Of a DNA stretch of 57,494 bases, positions 42,526-51,841 are shown in pieces. The notes beneath the pieces are model-generated. The model was not told the origin of the DNA. It saw only the letters and a list, made by a program, of their open reading frames with translations, and searched no databases. The stretch is from NCBI GenBank assembly GCA_029261965.1, contig JAJDAH010000269.1, positions 1 through 57,494 of the forward strand, read 5' to 3'. Origin of the DNA: Polyangiaceae bacterium (GTDB lineage Bacteria > Myxococcota_A > Polyangia > Polyangiales > Polyangiaceae). The translations under genes were made by a program, and so were the position numbers. The stretch's first letter is position 1, and each line of letters opens with the position of its first letter.

Positions 42526-44105
42526 GAGGCGGAGCTCCTGGTCCGAAACACGTCGAATAGTCCGCGCGCCCGACGTCTGAAGCCGCCGTAGGTCAACCGA
42601 ATCGCGGCTTTCGTGCGTTCGTAGTCACCGGTCTTGGTGGGGAAAACCTTGTTGGCGAACGTCATGGGTAGCCGGTCGTCGAGAATCGATTTGGGGTGGC
42701 AGAGAGCTCTGAGCCCGTCGCGGCCGTTGAGCCGCCCGTAACCCGAGTCCTTGATACCACCGAACGGCAGATCCTGAACCATGTAGGCGGCACCTCCAAA
42801 TTCGTTGATCGCCGTCGTGCCCGCCTCGAGCCGCGAAGCGATGCGCCGGGCTTTGCCGAGGTCTCGCGAGAAGACGGACGAGGACAAACCATAGCTCGTG
42901 GAGTTGGCGACGTCGATGGCGTGCTCCTCGTCCCGAACACGGCAAAGCAGCATCACCGGGCCGAAGGTCTCCTCACGCATGATGCGCATGTCGGGGGTGA
43001 CGTCGGCGAGAATGGTCGGCGCGTAGAACTCGCCGGACTCAGCAAGCACCCGCTTGCCGCCAGTGACTACCCGAGCGCCCTCTTTCACGGCGCTACGCAC
43101 GAGGCGCTCGACGATGTCGAGCTGAAGCGGTGTAGCCATCGCGCCGAGATCGACCGTCCCCGAAGAGGGGACCCCTTGTTTGAGCTCTCCAGTAAGCGCC
43201 GCGAGCTTCGACTCGAACGCCGGGTAGACATCGTCGAGCACCAAGATGCGCTCCGCGGCCACGCAGTTCTGGCCGCAGTTGATGAAACAGCCGCTCAGCG
43301 CGGCGTGGGCGGCCTGCTCGAGATCGGCGTCCTCGCAAACGATGAACGGGTCCTTGCCGCCGAGTTCGAGCACGACGGGCGTGACGTTCTTGGCGGCCGC
43401 TTCGAGAACTCGCCGACCGTTGCCGAGCGAGCCGATGAAAACGATCGCGTCGACTCTTGCTTCGATGAGCGCGCGACCCGTCTCGCCGTACCCCTGCACC
43501 ACCTGCACCAGATCCGCCGAGTGTCCCATCGCCTCGAGGGTTTCGGTCACGAGCGGCAGAAGCCTCGACGTCGACCACGCCACCCACTCGCTCGGCTTGA
43601 TCACGACGGCGTTGCCTGCCATCAGCGACGGGATGATCGGGTTCATGAGGTTTTGGAACGGATAGTTCCAAGGAGTGATTCCCGCGATCACCCCGCGAGG
43701 CACGTATTCGATGCGCGCGCTCTTGTGCAAAAACAGGCCCGACGACACCGATTCCGGCCGAAGGTGCTTTTCCCCGTTGTTGATCGTCCACCGGAGCTTC
43801 TCGCACACCGGCCACACCTCGCCCATGACCGCGTTCTCGCGAGTTTTTCCCGAATCCTGCACGACCTCGTCACAGATGAAGTCGACGCGGTCGAGAATGG
43901 TCTCGAGCAGTCGTCGGAGCACGCGCTTGCGCTCGGCGAAACTCGTCTCCGCCCAGCGCCGCTGCGCCGTCCGAGCGCGAGTCACGACGTCGCGAACGTC
44001 GTCAGCGCTGGTGACATGGACGGTGCCGAGTTTCTCGCGAGTTGCAGGGTTCGAGCACTCGATGCTCGATGCCGGCTGCGCGATATCGCTGGCCGCATGC
44101 GCCAT
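42522..44105 (-). CDS. NAD(P)-dependent aldehyde dehydrogenase
   Basis: The protein is 527 residues from ATG 44105. It has all the main family features: PWNYPFQN with Asn147, FIGSLGNGRRV (nucleotide-binding turn), catalytic base Glu247 in VVLELGGKDP, nucleophile Cys281 in GQNCVAAERI, and EETFGPVMLLC near the end of the catalytic domain. It oxidises an aldehyde to a carboxylic acid in the cytoplasm; the substrate is not predictable. The C-terminus extends about 40 residues past the usual end, with basic residues (GGFRRRARGLF). Its stop overlaps the start of the candidate selenoprotein gene. An ATG at 44132 would overlap the divergent TfoX-like gene. Confidence 0.94.
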   Translation of the reverse strand: MAHAASDIAQPASSIECSNPATREKLGTVHVTSADDVRDVVTRARTAQRRWAETSFAERKRVLRRLLETILDRVDFICDEVVQDSGKTRENAVMGEVWPVCEKLRWTINNGEKHLRPESVSSGLFLHKSARIEYVPRGVIAGITPWNYPFQNLMNPIIPSLMAGNAVVIKPSEWVAWSTSRLLPLVTETLEAMGHSADLVQVVQGYGETGRALIEARVDAIVFIGSLGNGRRVLEAAAKNVTPVVLELGGKDPFIVCEDADLEQAAHAALSGCFINCGQNCVAAERILVLDDVYPAFESKLAALTGELKQGVPSSGTVDLGAMATPLQLDIVERLVRSAVKEGARVVTGGKRVLAESGEFYAPTILADVTPDMRIMREETFGPVMLLCRVRDEEHAIDVANSTSYGLSSSVFSRDLGKARRIASRLEAGTTAINEFGGAAYMVQDLPFGGIKDSGYGRLNGRDGLRALCHPKSILDDRLPMTFANKVFPTKTGDYERTKAAIRLTYGGFRRRARGLFDVFRTRSSAS

Positions 44106-44125
44106 GGCGGGAGTAAAACACGAAA

Positions 44126-44521
44126 ATGGCATACGACGAGAGGCTAGCGACGCGAGTGCGCGTCGCTGTTCAGAAGCGCGCCAAAGCCGTTGAAAAGAAG
44201 ATGTTCGGTGGGCTCTGCTTCACCGTGAAGGGGAACATGGCCTGCGGCGTCCAAGACGACCGCGTCGTCGTCCGAGTGGGGCCGGAGGCCTACGAAAAAG
44301 CGCTCGAACGACCGGGCGTCGCGCCGATGGACTTCACCGGCCGGCCGCTCAAGGGGTTTGTGTACGTCGACAAGACCGGCATGAAGGACGCCCGCAGCCT
44401 CGCAAAATGGGTCGACCTGGGCGTCGCCCACGCCACGTCACTTCCGACCAAGAAGAAGACCGCCAAGAAGAAACTGCCAACCAAGAAGAAGACCGCCAAG
44501 AAGAAAACTGGCCGACGCTGA
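44126..44521 (+). CDS. TfoX N-terminal-domain protein with Lys-rich tail
   Basis: The protein is 131 residues. MAYDERLATRVRVAV starts a TfoX_N domain, continuing with KMFGGLCFTVKGNMACGVQD and VRVGPEAYEKALERPGVAPM to about residue 100. The domain is fused to a tail of two near-identical PTKKKTAKKK repeats ending in TGRR, like histone H1-type or AlgP/HU extensions. TfoX proteins are linked to competence regulation in some bacteria, but single N-domain proteins are widespread and uncharacterised. The tail predicts nucleic-acid binding. Only 20 bp separate its ATG from the divergent aldehyde dehydrogenase start. Confidence 0.88.
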   Translation: MAYDERLATRVRVAVQKRAKAVEKKMFGGLCFTVKGNMACGVQDDRVVVRVGPEAYEKALERPGVAPMDFTGRPLKGFVYVDKTGMKDARSLAKWVDLGVAHATSLPTKKKTAKKKLPTKKKTAKKKTGRR

Positions 44522-44542
44522 CACCGCGCAACTCCCGAGACC

Positions 44543-45274
44543 GTGCACTACTACTACTTCCCCCAGTCGCACTGGTCGCGAATCATCTCGCTCTGCCTCG
44601 CGGAAAAGGGGCTCGAAACCACACGCCACGTCGTCGACATCCGGCGGAACGAGTCGATGGATCCCGACTACATGCGGCTCAACCCCAAAGGCGTGGTTCC
44701 GACGCTCGTGGATGGTGAAAAAGTCGTCTGCAACGGTCCCACCATTGCCGCCCACCTCGACTCGGTCACCGAGACCACTCTCGTCCCGACCGACGCCGGC
44801 ACACGCGCCTGGGCCACGCGCCTCGAGGACTTCCCGACCATGCACCTCAGCTATTCGATTTGGGTGCTCGGTCTTCACGGCGAGCGGTCCTCGGAAATCC
44901 TGGATGACAAGGTGGACCGCTGCGCCCGCTACGCCGACGAGTACCCGGACCTTCGGTCGGAGTACTTGCGCAAGAAGGCGTTCTTCGAAGAGTTCCGCGC
45001 CGGCGTCTACGACGCGAGCTATCGCGAAAAGATGCTTAGTCACTGCACGGAGACCCTCGAAAACCTCAGTAGCGTCGTGTCGAGCCGAGACTGGATTGGG
45101 CCGCAGTATTCATTCGCCGACGCGATCGCCACGAGCATCCTGTACCGCCTCTCGGATCTCGCCCTTCTCGACTTCTGGCGCGAGTCCCACCCCCTCGCAG
45201 ATTACTTCGAGCGACTGAAAGCCCGCCCGAGCTACCAAGAGGTTTGGGTCGAGGATCCGCTCATTTCTCGCTGA
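44543..45274 (+). CDS. Glutathione S-transferase-like protein
   Basis: The protein is 243 residues from GTG 44543. The N-terminal thioredoxin-like half reads YYYFPQSHWSRIISLCLAEK, then NPKGVVPTLVDGEKVVCNGP with the cis-Pro and the glutathione-gamma-Glu-binding region (here CNGPTIAAHLD instead of the usual ESxxI). The C-terminal helical half includes QYSFADAIATSILYRLSDLA, the usual N-capping motif region. It is probably a cytoplasmic thiol transferase. The altered ES motif leaves glutathione use uncertain. It starts 21 bp after the TfoX-like gene and may share its transcript. Confidence 0.85.
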   Translation: MHYYYFPQSHWSRIISLCLAEKGLETTRHVVDIRRNESMDPDYMRLNPKGVVPTLVDGEKVVCNGPTIAAHLDSVTETTLVPTDAGTRAWATRLEDFPTMHLSYSIWVLGLHGERSSEILDDKVDRCARYADEYPDLRSEYLRKKAFFEEFRAGVYDASYREKMLSHCTETLENLSSVVSSRDWIGPQYSFADAIATSILYRLSDLALLDFWRESHPLADYFERLKARPSYQEVWVEDPLISR

Positions 45275-45349
45275 CCCAGCAAAAGCACCGCGCCCCGCGC
45301 TGAGGTATCGTCGCTCAAGTCCTTCTGTTCGCTACCGTTCTGGTCGTTC

Positions 45350-47230
45350 GTGAGCAGCTTTACGATCCGTGAGCCCCGAGGCGAGGCGTATCCTGAGATG
45401 GGGTTCCGGTTGATGCCGATCATGCAACGGTATTTCAGCTACTTCATGCACCCGTCACTGTTGGCGCGGGGGCCGGATATCGTGCTGAAAGCCAAGCTCT
45501 GGCTCGTCATCTCCGCGGCGGCGTTGGGGGCAAGCCTGGTGATGGGAACGGATCACATGCTCCGCGGTCCGCGCGAACAAGGCATCGCGCTCTTCGCGGT
45601 CAGCGGCGTCGGCGCTGCTCTTTTGTGGGTGCTCAGGCGTACGGGTCGTCTCGAGCTGGTCGGCAACGTCACCGCCGGCCTGGTGTTCATCGCCCTCACG
45701 GGCGCGGTCTACATCCGCGGCGGCGCCGGAGCGCCGGGCCAGTTCGCCTATGGCGTGATCCCCATGCTCGCCGTCTTGTGCGCGGGTTGGCGGTCCGGGG
45801 TGTTTTGGAGCGCCATGGTGTTCGCAGAGGCGGTGTTGTTCGCGCTCCTGCACGGCTTGGGAGTCAGGCTGCCGGTGCGCGTGCCTGAGGCTTCGCGTGA
45901 GTTCAGCGATATCACCATGGCGTTTTTTGTCACCGGAGTGTTCGTGGGGTTCAGCTTCGCCTACGAGTGGTACCGCAACGCGGTGTCTCGGGCGCGGGAG
46001 AGCGCGGAGCATGAACGCACGGACGCAGAGCTCAGACGCGCTGAAGCGGAGCGCGAACGCGAGCGCGCCGTCCAAGAGGCGCGGCTCATGCAGGCGTCGC
46101 GCCTCGCGGCCGCGGGCCAACTCGCGGCCGGCGTCGGCCACGAGATCAACAACCCACTCTCCTACATCACCGGCAACGTGGAATACGCCTTCTCCCTCTT
46201 GGAAGGACCACGCGGACCCGATCAAGACGTGGAGCTACGCGGAGCGCTCTCGGACGCCCTCGACGGGGCACGGCGCGTCTCGCGCATCGTATCGGACCTG
46301 AGCACATTCGCCCGACACGGCGACGAAGACGTACGACCCATCGCGCTTCAAGACTCGATCGAGATAGCCGTCAAGATGGCCCAGCACCAAATCCGCCATC
46401 GCGCTCGCCTCGAGCTCGAGCTCGGCGAAAACATCTTGGTGCGGGCGGACGAAACTCGACTCACGCAGCTTTTCTTGAACCTGCTCATCAACGCAGCGCA
46501 AGCAATGCCGCTCGGCGAGGCCACCGACAACTTGGTCTCGGTCGTCGTGAAAGAGCAGCGTGACACCGTCGTGGTCGAGATCAGCGATACCGGTGCCGGT
46601 ATCCCCGCTGACATCGTTCATCTCGTCGCGGACCCGTTCTTCACGACGAAAAAAGTCGGCGAAGGCACCGGGCTCGGTCTTTCGGTGTGCAAGAACATCG
46701 CCGTTCAGTACGGCGGAGACCTGGAGATCCAAAGCACCGAAGGCCAGGGCACCAAAGTGTCGATCGCCTTGCCCCGCCACCACCCCGGCGCCGAGGAAAT
46801 CGCACCCGAAGCTGCGTCCGATCGCAGACCCTCCGTGCAGCGGGCGCGTGTGCTCGTCGTCGACGACGAGCCGATCATTCGACGCACCCTCGAGCGCACG
46901 CTCCGAGACTTCGACGTGGACACCGTTTCGAGCGGTCAAGCCGCGCTCGAGAAGCTCGACACGGAGACCTACGACGCTGTCCTCTGCGACATCATGATGC
47001 CCGACTTGACCGGTCTCGGCGTCTACCAGCACCTCGAGCAGAAGGGCTCGAGTGCGATTCGGCGCTTCATTTTTCTCACCGGCGGCGTATTCAGCGACGT
47101 CATGGCGAGCGAAATCGAGGCGCTCCCGGTGCCGCTCCTCAAGAAACCTTGCACCAGGAACGAGTTGGAAAAGGCCATCGTCGCAGTGATTGGATCCGTC
47201 GAGAGTGCCGGGCAAAGCGCTGCGGGCTGA
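45350..47230 (+). CDS. Hybrid sensor histidine kinase with receiver domain
   Basis: The protein is 626 residues. About six TM segments span residues 45-207 with no large periplasmic loop. A charged coiled coil (210-250) leads to the phospho-acceptor helix GVGHEINNPL with His264. The HATPase domain has NLLINAAQAM (N box), SDTGAGIP (G1) and GTGLGLSVCKNIA (G2). A C-terminal receiver (about 500-620) has VVDDEP, phospho-Asp547 in LCDIMMPD and Lys in LLKKP. It probably relays an intramembrane signal to an unknown partner; no separate regulator gene is adjacent. GTG 45350 lacks a strong ribosome site, and ATGs at 45398-45422 are alternatives. Confidence 0.93.
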   Translation: MSSFTIREPRGEAYPEMGFRLMPIMQRYFSYFMHPSLLARGPDIVLKAKLWLVISAAALGASLVMGTDHMLRGPREQGIALFAVSGVGAALLWVLRRTGRLELVGNVTAGLVFIALTGAVYIRGGAGAPGQFAYGVIPMLAVLCAGWRSGVFWSAMVFAEAVLFALLHGLGVRLPVRVPEASREFSDITMAFFVTGVFVGFSFAYEWYRNAVSRARESAEHERTDAELRRAEAERERERAVQEARLMQASRLAAAGQLAAGVGHEINNPLSYITGNVEYAFSLLEGPRGPDQDVELRGALSDALDGARRVSRIVSDLSTFARHGDEDVRPIALQDSIEIAVKMAQHQIRHRARLELELGENILVRADETRLTQLFLNLLINAAQAMPLGEATDNLVSVVVKEQRDTVVVEISDTGAGIPADIVHLVADPFFTTKKVGEGTGLGLSVCKNIAVQYGGDLEIQSTEGQGTKVSIALPRHHPGAEEIAPEAASDRRPSVQRARVLVVDDEPIIRRTLERTLRDFDVDTVSSGQAALEKLDTETYDAVLCDIMMPDLTGLGVYQHLEQKGSSAIRRFIFLTGGVFSDVMASEIEALPVPLLKKPCTRNELEKAIVAVIGSVESAGQSAAG

Positions 47231-47273
47231 ACCCATCCGCCGGGAATTCGCTCGACCTACACGCGCACCGCTC

Positions 47274-48215
47274 TCAGAGCTTGATGCCGACCTCGAGCGC
47301 GGCGTCGAGTGAGAACACCGCAAGATTGTCGTTGAACCACCAGGTCGGCGCGATCAAGTCGAGGGTGATGTCGACACTCTCGCTCACATCGAAGCTCACT
47401 CCGGCCGAGAACCGCACGAACGGACCGTTGTTGGTCAGGTAGCCCGTGGCGTACCGGAGCGGGAGACCCACGGCGTCACTGAGAAACGGCCGCGGCCGAT
47501 ACTCCAGAAGAAAGTACGGCAGCACGTTGCTCGCGCGGCCGTCTCGACCCCTCAAGTTGGCGTAACCGACGTATCCACCGAAACTCACGGTCTCGGTGAA
47601 CCGGTAGTCCAGATGAGCACCGACGAGGTGGTTGTAGAAGAACCGCTCCTGGAGACCGAAGGCCGCTTCGGTTTGGAACGCGAGGCGCCACCGGGCAAAG
47701 CTGGGCGCGAGCCCCGCGTCGTCTGGGGAGGCGAGTTCCACCCCATGCGGGGAGGGCACGCTGGCGCCCGGCGACGGAAGCGACGAGCGGACCAGCTGAT
47801 CCACCGTGCTCGGCAGCTGCTCGGCGGTCGCCTCGCCCGTGACTTGCCACGGCCCAGCCCCATCCGCGCTCACGACGATGACGGTGACCGAGTACCGCCC
47901 AGCGCTACGGCCGAGCGTCGCGTAAACCCCGCGCGCCGCACCCAGCTCGCGAGCCAACGACAGGACGTCCCTCGCGTCGAGCCGACGCGGGCCGAGCGCG
48001 GCAACCGCACGCGCGACTTGTCGACCGAACAACGGCGAGTATCCCAACTTCTCGACGGTCTTGTGGATCCGTTGGTTGACGAAGACCGACAGCGCCGCGT
48101 CGGCGCCGACGCTCGCCGTCTCGACGACCATGGCTCGCGGCTTCGGCTGCGCTACCGAAACCGACGGCCAGGCCCAGAAGATCGCGAGCACGAGAAGGAG
48201 AGCTGCGCGCTTCAT
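47274..48215 (-). CDS. Putative outer-membrane beta-barrel protein
   Basis: The protein is 313 residues from ATG 48215, whose ATGA overlaps the stop of the cytochrome gene. A signal peptide (MKRAALLLVLAIFWAW to VSVA) is followed by a soluble alpha/beta domain of about 120 residues (VLSLARELGAARGVYATLGR, YSVTVIVVSADGAGPWQVTG). The rest has alternating strands with aromatic girdles (RWRLAFQTEAAFGLQERFFY, VSFGGYVGYANLRGRDG, SVDITLDLIAPTWWF) and ends in a hydrophobic residue (GIKL). It is the last gene of a five-gene coupled operon containing a nine-haem cytochrome, and is therefore a candidate membrane pore partner (inference). Confidence 0.78.
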   Translation of the reverse strand: MKRAALLLVLAIFWAWPSVSVAQPKPRAMVVETASVGADAALSVFVNQRIHKTVEKLGYSPLFGRQVARAVAALGPRRLDARDVLSLARELGAARGVYATLGRSAGRYSVTVIVVSADGAGPWQVTGEATAEQLPSTVDQLVRSSLPSPGASVPSPHGVELASPDDAGLAPSFARWRLAFQTEAAFGLQERFFYNHLVGAHLDYRFTETVSFGGYVGYANLRGRDGRASNVLPYFLLEYRPRPFLSDAVGLPLRYATGYLTNNGPFVRFSAGVSFDVSESVDITLDLIAPTWWFNDNLAVFSLDAALEVGIKL

Positions 48216-50176
48216 CTCGTGACGACCTCTTCGGCGGCGTCGAGCAGCTTCTTGGCGTATCGCGCGTTGTGCGCCGCTGCGCCGCGGTCGCCGAGCACGA
48301 GCATGACGTCGTAGGCCGCGCGTCCTAGCGCAGTCCCTCGGTCGATCTGTGCGACGGCGTGAAGCGCACGGTCGCCGGACGGGACCTTCGCGCCGCCGCG
48401 GGCGACGAGCTTCGGCCAGAGGGTTTCGGCGCGCGCTCGAATCGACGGGTCCATCACCCGGCCGGGATGACACTCCTTGCACTGGCGACTCGCCCGGAAG
48501 TCGTGCCCTTGGTGACACCCACCGCAGCCACCGTCGATCGCCGTGTGCGGAGATTTTCCGAGCAGTGGTGCCCCGGTGTTCGGCGCGATCCCGCCGCGCC
48601 CCGCCCACAGCGCCGCGGCACTCGCGCTCGGCACCGACGCCTCGGGATCCGGCGTGTGACAGTCGAAACACACCGCGCTCGCCTCCCGAGCGTCTTTCGG
48701 CACGTGCGCAAAACCGGCGGGTAGCGCGATGCGCCTCAGCAGAAACTTCGGCCCCGACGCGTCGGAATGCGGCGCGTGGCAAGTCGGGCAGCTGATTCCG
48801 ATCGGCTCGGCGTGCTCGGGTGCGGTGCGAACCGTGGCGCCATGTCGCGCGAGGAACCCCGATGCCGTGTGACACCGCGCGCATTCCGGATCGCTACGGG
48901 CCTCCGGATCGGCATCGGCGCGGGCCATCGCGGACGTTTTCCACTCTTGCACGTGCGTGTAGCGAGGAGGGGAGTCGTGACAATGCGCGCAAACGTCGGA
49001 CCGAAGAATGCTCCAACGCGCCGACGGCTCGGGGATCGCCCCCGGGCCGTGACAGGCGAAGCACCCCACGCCACCCACGCGGCGGAGCGAGCGCGGCAGA
49101 TGCTGCCAGCCGTCGATGGACGCCAGATCAGCGCCGACTTCCTCGACCGCGTGAACGAACCCACCGTCATGCAGACCTGGCTCTCCGACGGCGTGACAAG
49201 CCACCGCGCATTGTGGGTAGCTGCCCGGGCTCGCCGGCTCGGCGCCGTCGGCAGCAGCGCCCAGTCGTCGACTGAGCACCGTCGTCATCGCCGTCCGTGC
49301 GGACGCACGGGTCTCTTTTTCATGGCATCGCCCACAATCGAGCGGGATCTCGTCGTAGCGCCCAGAGTGGATCGTGAGCCGACGCCCCTCGCCGTCCACG
49401 AGCGCCCAGATCCCCGAGACGTCGGGGGTCAGCGAAAGCGCGCCGGCTTCCCCGTGGAGCTTGGCCTTCGCCCCGGACGGCGAATTTTCGAGCTTCCACC
49501 CCGACGGCGACAAATGAAGCTCCGCGCCGACGCCGACGTTGGGTAGCCCACGGGACCGACTCGCTGCTGTCACCCGCACGCGCTCGGTCATTTTTCGGCC
49601 GCGCTCGGTCCACGCCGCCTCGACGACGATCTCCCCTTGGGTGCGCGGACTGACCGGCACGATCCCCCAGTCGAGCTGATCGCCGAGCAGGTCGCCACGC
49701 TTGGGCGTCTTCACGACCGCCCCTGCCCCGTCGGAGTCGCGAAGCTCGCCTTCGCCGCTCAATTTTTTCCATTCGATTTCGGCGGACTCGGCGTCCGCGC
49801 AACCCGGTTTGGGTTCCAAACGCACTTCCGAATCGAATCCGCGCTGAACGTACGGACCGCCGAAATCGAGCCACGGGCTCATTTTTCTCCGGATGACCTC
49901 GCCCCGGCGAAGCTCGGCGACCGGTACGGTGAGCACGCAGGCCCCGGTAGCCTCGATCCGAACGGCGCTTTCGGCCCGACGCATGTCGACGGCGATCACG
50001 AGACGCGAGTCGAATCGGGTCACGTCGAGCACCGAGCCTGGAGTCACGAGCGCCTCGGCGAGATTCGACCTCGGCGGCGCTTCGACCACGAGCCACGCCA
50101 AGTCGGCTGGCGCAGGCGAGGGACTCGAGCTGGCGCAGGCCGCCGCCATGCAAGCGAACAGCATCGCTCCCCTCAC
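48212..50176 (-). CDS. Multihaem (nine) cytochrome c lipoprotein
   Basis: The protein is 654 residues from the GTG at 50176 (GTGA overlap with the upstream stop). The short N-terminus VRGAMLFACMAAAC fits a lipobox with Cys14. Residues about 20-270 are a beta-rich, haem-free domain. From residue 281 to about 570 there are eight CxxCH sites (CGRCH, CFACH, CAHCH, CARCH, CPTCH, CFDCH, CGGCH, CKECH) and one CxxxCH (CAVACH). The spacing and extra His (GHDFRASRQCKECHPG) recall doubled-CxxCH and NrfA/DmsE-like electron-transfer proteins. It should move electrons in the periplasm or at the outer membrane. A haem-free C-terminal helix region follows. The long open frame upstream of 50176 has no signal. 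Confidence 0.9.
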   Translation of the reverse strand: MRGAMLFACMAAACASSSPSPAPADLAWLVVEAPPRSNLAEALVTPGSVLDVTRFDSRLVIAVDMRRAESAVRIEATGACVLTVPVAELRRGEVIRRKMSPWLDFGGPYVQRGFDSEVRLEPKPGCADAESAEIEWKKLSGEGELRDSDGAGAVVKTPKRGDLLGDQLDWGIVPVSPRTQGEIVVEAAWTERGRKMTERVRVTAASRSRGLPNVGVGAELHLSPSGWKLENSPSGAKAKLHGEAGALSLTPDVSGIWALVDGEGRRLTIHSGRYDEIPLDCGRCHEKETRASARTAMTTVLSRRLGAAADGAEPASPGSYPQCAVACHAVGEPGLHDGGFVHAVEEVGADLASIDGWQHLPRSLRRVGGVGCFACHGPGAIPEPSARWSILRSDVCAHCHDSPPRYTHVQEWKTSAMARADADPEARSDPECARCHTASGFLARHGATVRTAPEHAEPIGISCPTCHAPHSDASGPKFLLRRIALPAGFAHVPKDAREASAVCFDCHTPDPEASVPSASAAALWAGRGGIAPNTGAPLLGKSPHTAIDGGCGGCHQGHDFRASRQCKECHPGRVMDPSIRARAETLWPKLVARGGAKVPSGDRALHAVAQIDRGTALGRAAYDVMLVLGDRGAAAHNARYAKKLLDAAEEVVTR

Positions 50177-50949
50177 GGTTCGGCCCTTCGACAGCTGCCG
50201 AAGCGACAAGCCCCACTGGCGCAATCCGCGTCGAGCCAACACTCCGGCGTCGGCAGCGGAGGCAGGCACCGCCCGTCGACGCAAACTGCGCCATCGACGC
50301 AAGGCTGTTGGGCGCTGCAGACGTCCGCCAGCTGATGAACCGATGGGTCCCTCTTGCAGATCCGTTTCGCGACCCCTTCGAGCTCGTACCGGCAGCGCCA
50401 TCCGGTAGAGGCTCCTCCCGGAAAGTCGGGAGAAAAATCGATGCACAGCTCGCTAGGCCCCGCGTCGACCTTTCTGACGCCGCAGAGCCAGCCGCTGTCG
50501 GCTGCCGCCGGAGCGACGCCGGCCGGTGGATCGGCTCCCAAGCACACGGTAGCCCCAGCCATGTCCGCGCACATCCACTCGCCGTCGTCGGGAAACCGAA
50601 GATGGGTTTGTACGCATTCGCCGTCTCGGCACTCGAACGCGCCGACACCACGACTTCGGTCCGCACACTCGCGCTCGCTCCCCTCCCCAACGCATCGCCA
50701 ACCGAACTCGCTCGGCGCCGCCAGCGGCGGCACGCGGCGCTCGACGAGGCACGCTCCCACGGGGCACGCTTCGCCCCAGCACGCGCGCACATCCCCAACG
50801 TCGCGGCACTTGGTACCAGCGATGTCTTCGGCCGGCGTGCGCGGCTCGAGCACCTTTGGCCGCACCGGCGCCTCGTCCCGCGAATCGCACCCGAGCGAAA
50901 GCACCGCGAGACCCAACACCATCCGGGCGCCTCGCTCAGACCACGCCAT
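50173..50949 (-). CDS. Cys-rich lipoprotein in the cytochrome operon
   Basis: The protein is 258 residues. MVLGLAVLSLGC within the first 21 residues is a lipobox (Cys21). The mature protein has more than 20 Cys in segments such as KCRDVGDVRACWGEACPVGA, WRCVGEGSERECADRS and a C-terminal CVDGAVCVDGRCLPPLP/CWLDADCASGACRFGSC, the latter like Dickkopf-type repeats. There is no CxxCH, so it does not bind haem c. Its start overlaps the preceding gene by 14 bp and its stop overlaps the cytochrome start by 4 bp. Probably a surface or periplasmic partner of the cytochrome. Confidence 0.82.
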   Translation of the reverse strand: MAWSERGARMVLGLAVLSLGCDSRDEAPVRPKVLEPRTPAEDIAGTKCRDVGDVRACWGEACPVGACLVERRVPPLAAPSEFGWRCVGEGSERECADRSRGVGAFECRDGECVQTHLRFPDDGEWMCADMAGATVCLGADPPAGVAPAAADSGWLCGVRKVDAGPSELCIDFSPDFPGGASTGWRCRYELEGVAKRICKRDPSVHQLADVCSAQQPCVDGAVCVDGRCLPPLPTPECWLDADCASGACRFGSCRRAEP

Positions 50950-51841
50950 CCGCAGGCCGCCGCGATTGCCGTCGTCGTGCCCCCACCGCGAACGCGACCA
51001 GAAGGCTCAGAAACGCGCCGCCTCCCCCCGAACGCGAGCCCGATGGCGCCGCCACCACGCACGACTCGAAAAACGGCGGCTTGACGGTCCGCACGCACGT
51101 CTCTTCGTCCGCGCCGAGCGAGATCTCGTTCGTCAGGTCGCGCACCAGCGCTGCAAAGCAGATCCGACCGGCGCCGTCGCCGATGGTGCGGGTGATTCGA
51201 ACCGGTTCGTCGTCCTCGGGCAGGCGGCCGACGTAGACCGGCTCCGGCGCCCCCGAGCCTACGGTGGGCCCGGAAGTCTGGAAGATCACGAGCGTCAGCG
51301 ACTCGGCACCACCATCATCGGTGGCCTCTCCGAGCGACAGATCGAACACGAACCGTTCTTCGACCGCGTCAGTGCACTCGTCTTCTTGGCGACGCAGATC
51401 CCACTCCACGTCGACCAGCCCAGCGAACACCGGCCGCTCGGTATCCGGGCCGTCGCCGACGGTGAACCGTGCCTCCGCTCCGACGCCGAGGGTCGCCGAA
51501 CCGATGCCCTTGAGCCGTGGCCAGGTGACGATGAAGTCGTCGCCCGGCTCGAGATTGTCCGGCGTGATGGACAAGATCCCCTCGGCGGCGTTGAAGTCGG
51601 CCACGGGAATGCGAGCGTCGACCCCGACGTGCTCGAGCATGACTTCTTCGTTGGCGTAGTCGGCGGATCGAACGTAGAGCGCGCTCAGCGTCGCATTCGT
51701 CGGAACCGCCGTGGCGCCGTCCGGCGGGACCGTGTCCCGCACGTCCGCGCGACCACACGGCTGTGCCAGGGCGTCAGCGGGCCAAGTGCCCCAAAACAAC
51801 GCCAGCATCCCGAGGCCGAGCCGGCGGGTCAGTTCCGACAC
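50936..51841 (-). CDS. Ig-like exported protein with MYXO-CTERM anchor
   Basis: The protein is 301 residues from GTG 51841, with GAGGT 8 nt upstream inside the previous gene. A signal peptide ends ADALAQ. The body has a bacterial Ig-like start (DTVPPDGATAVPTNATLSAL) and a second beta domain (TERPVFAGLVDVEWDLRRQE). The C-terminus is a MYXO-CTERM tail: Cys in FESCVVAAPSGS, a Gly-rich hydrophobic helix (GGGGAFLSLLVAFAVG) and ARRRQSRR. In myxobacteria such tails lead to processing and surface attachment. It overlaps its neighbours by 13 and 14 bp. Confidence 0.85.
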   Translation of the reverse strand: MSELTRRLGLGMLALFWGTWPADALAQPCGRADVRDTVPPDGATAVPTNATLSALYVRSADYANEEVMLEHVGVDARIPVADFNAAEGILSITPDNLEPGDDFIVTWPRLKGIGSATLGVGAEARFTVGDGPDTERPVFAGLVDVEWDLRRQEDECTDAVEERFVFDLSLGEATDDGGAESLTLVIFQTSGPTVGSGAPEPVYVGRLPEDDEPVRITRTIGDGAGRICFAALVRDLTNEISLGADEETCVRTVKPPFFESCVVAAPSGSRSGGGGAFLSLLVAFAVGARRRQSRRPADGVV

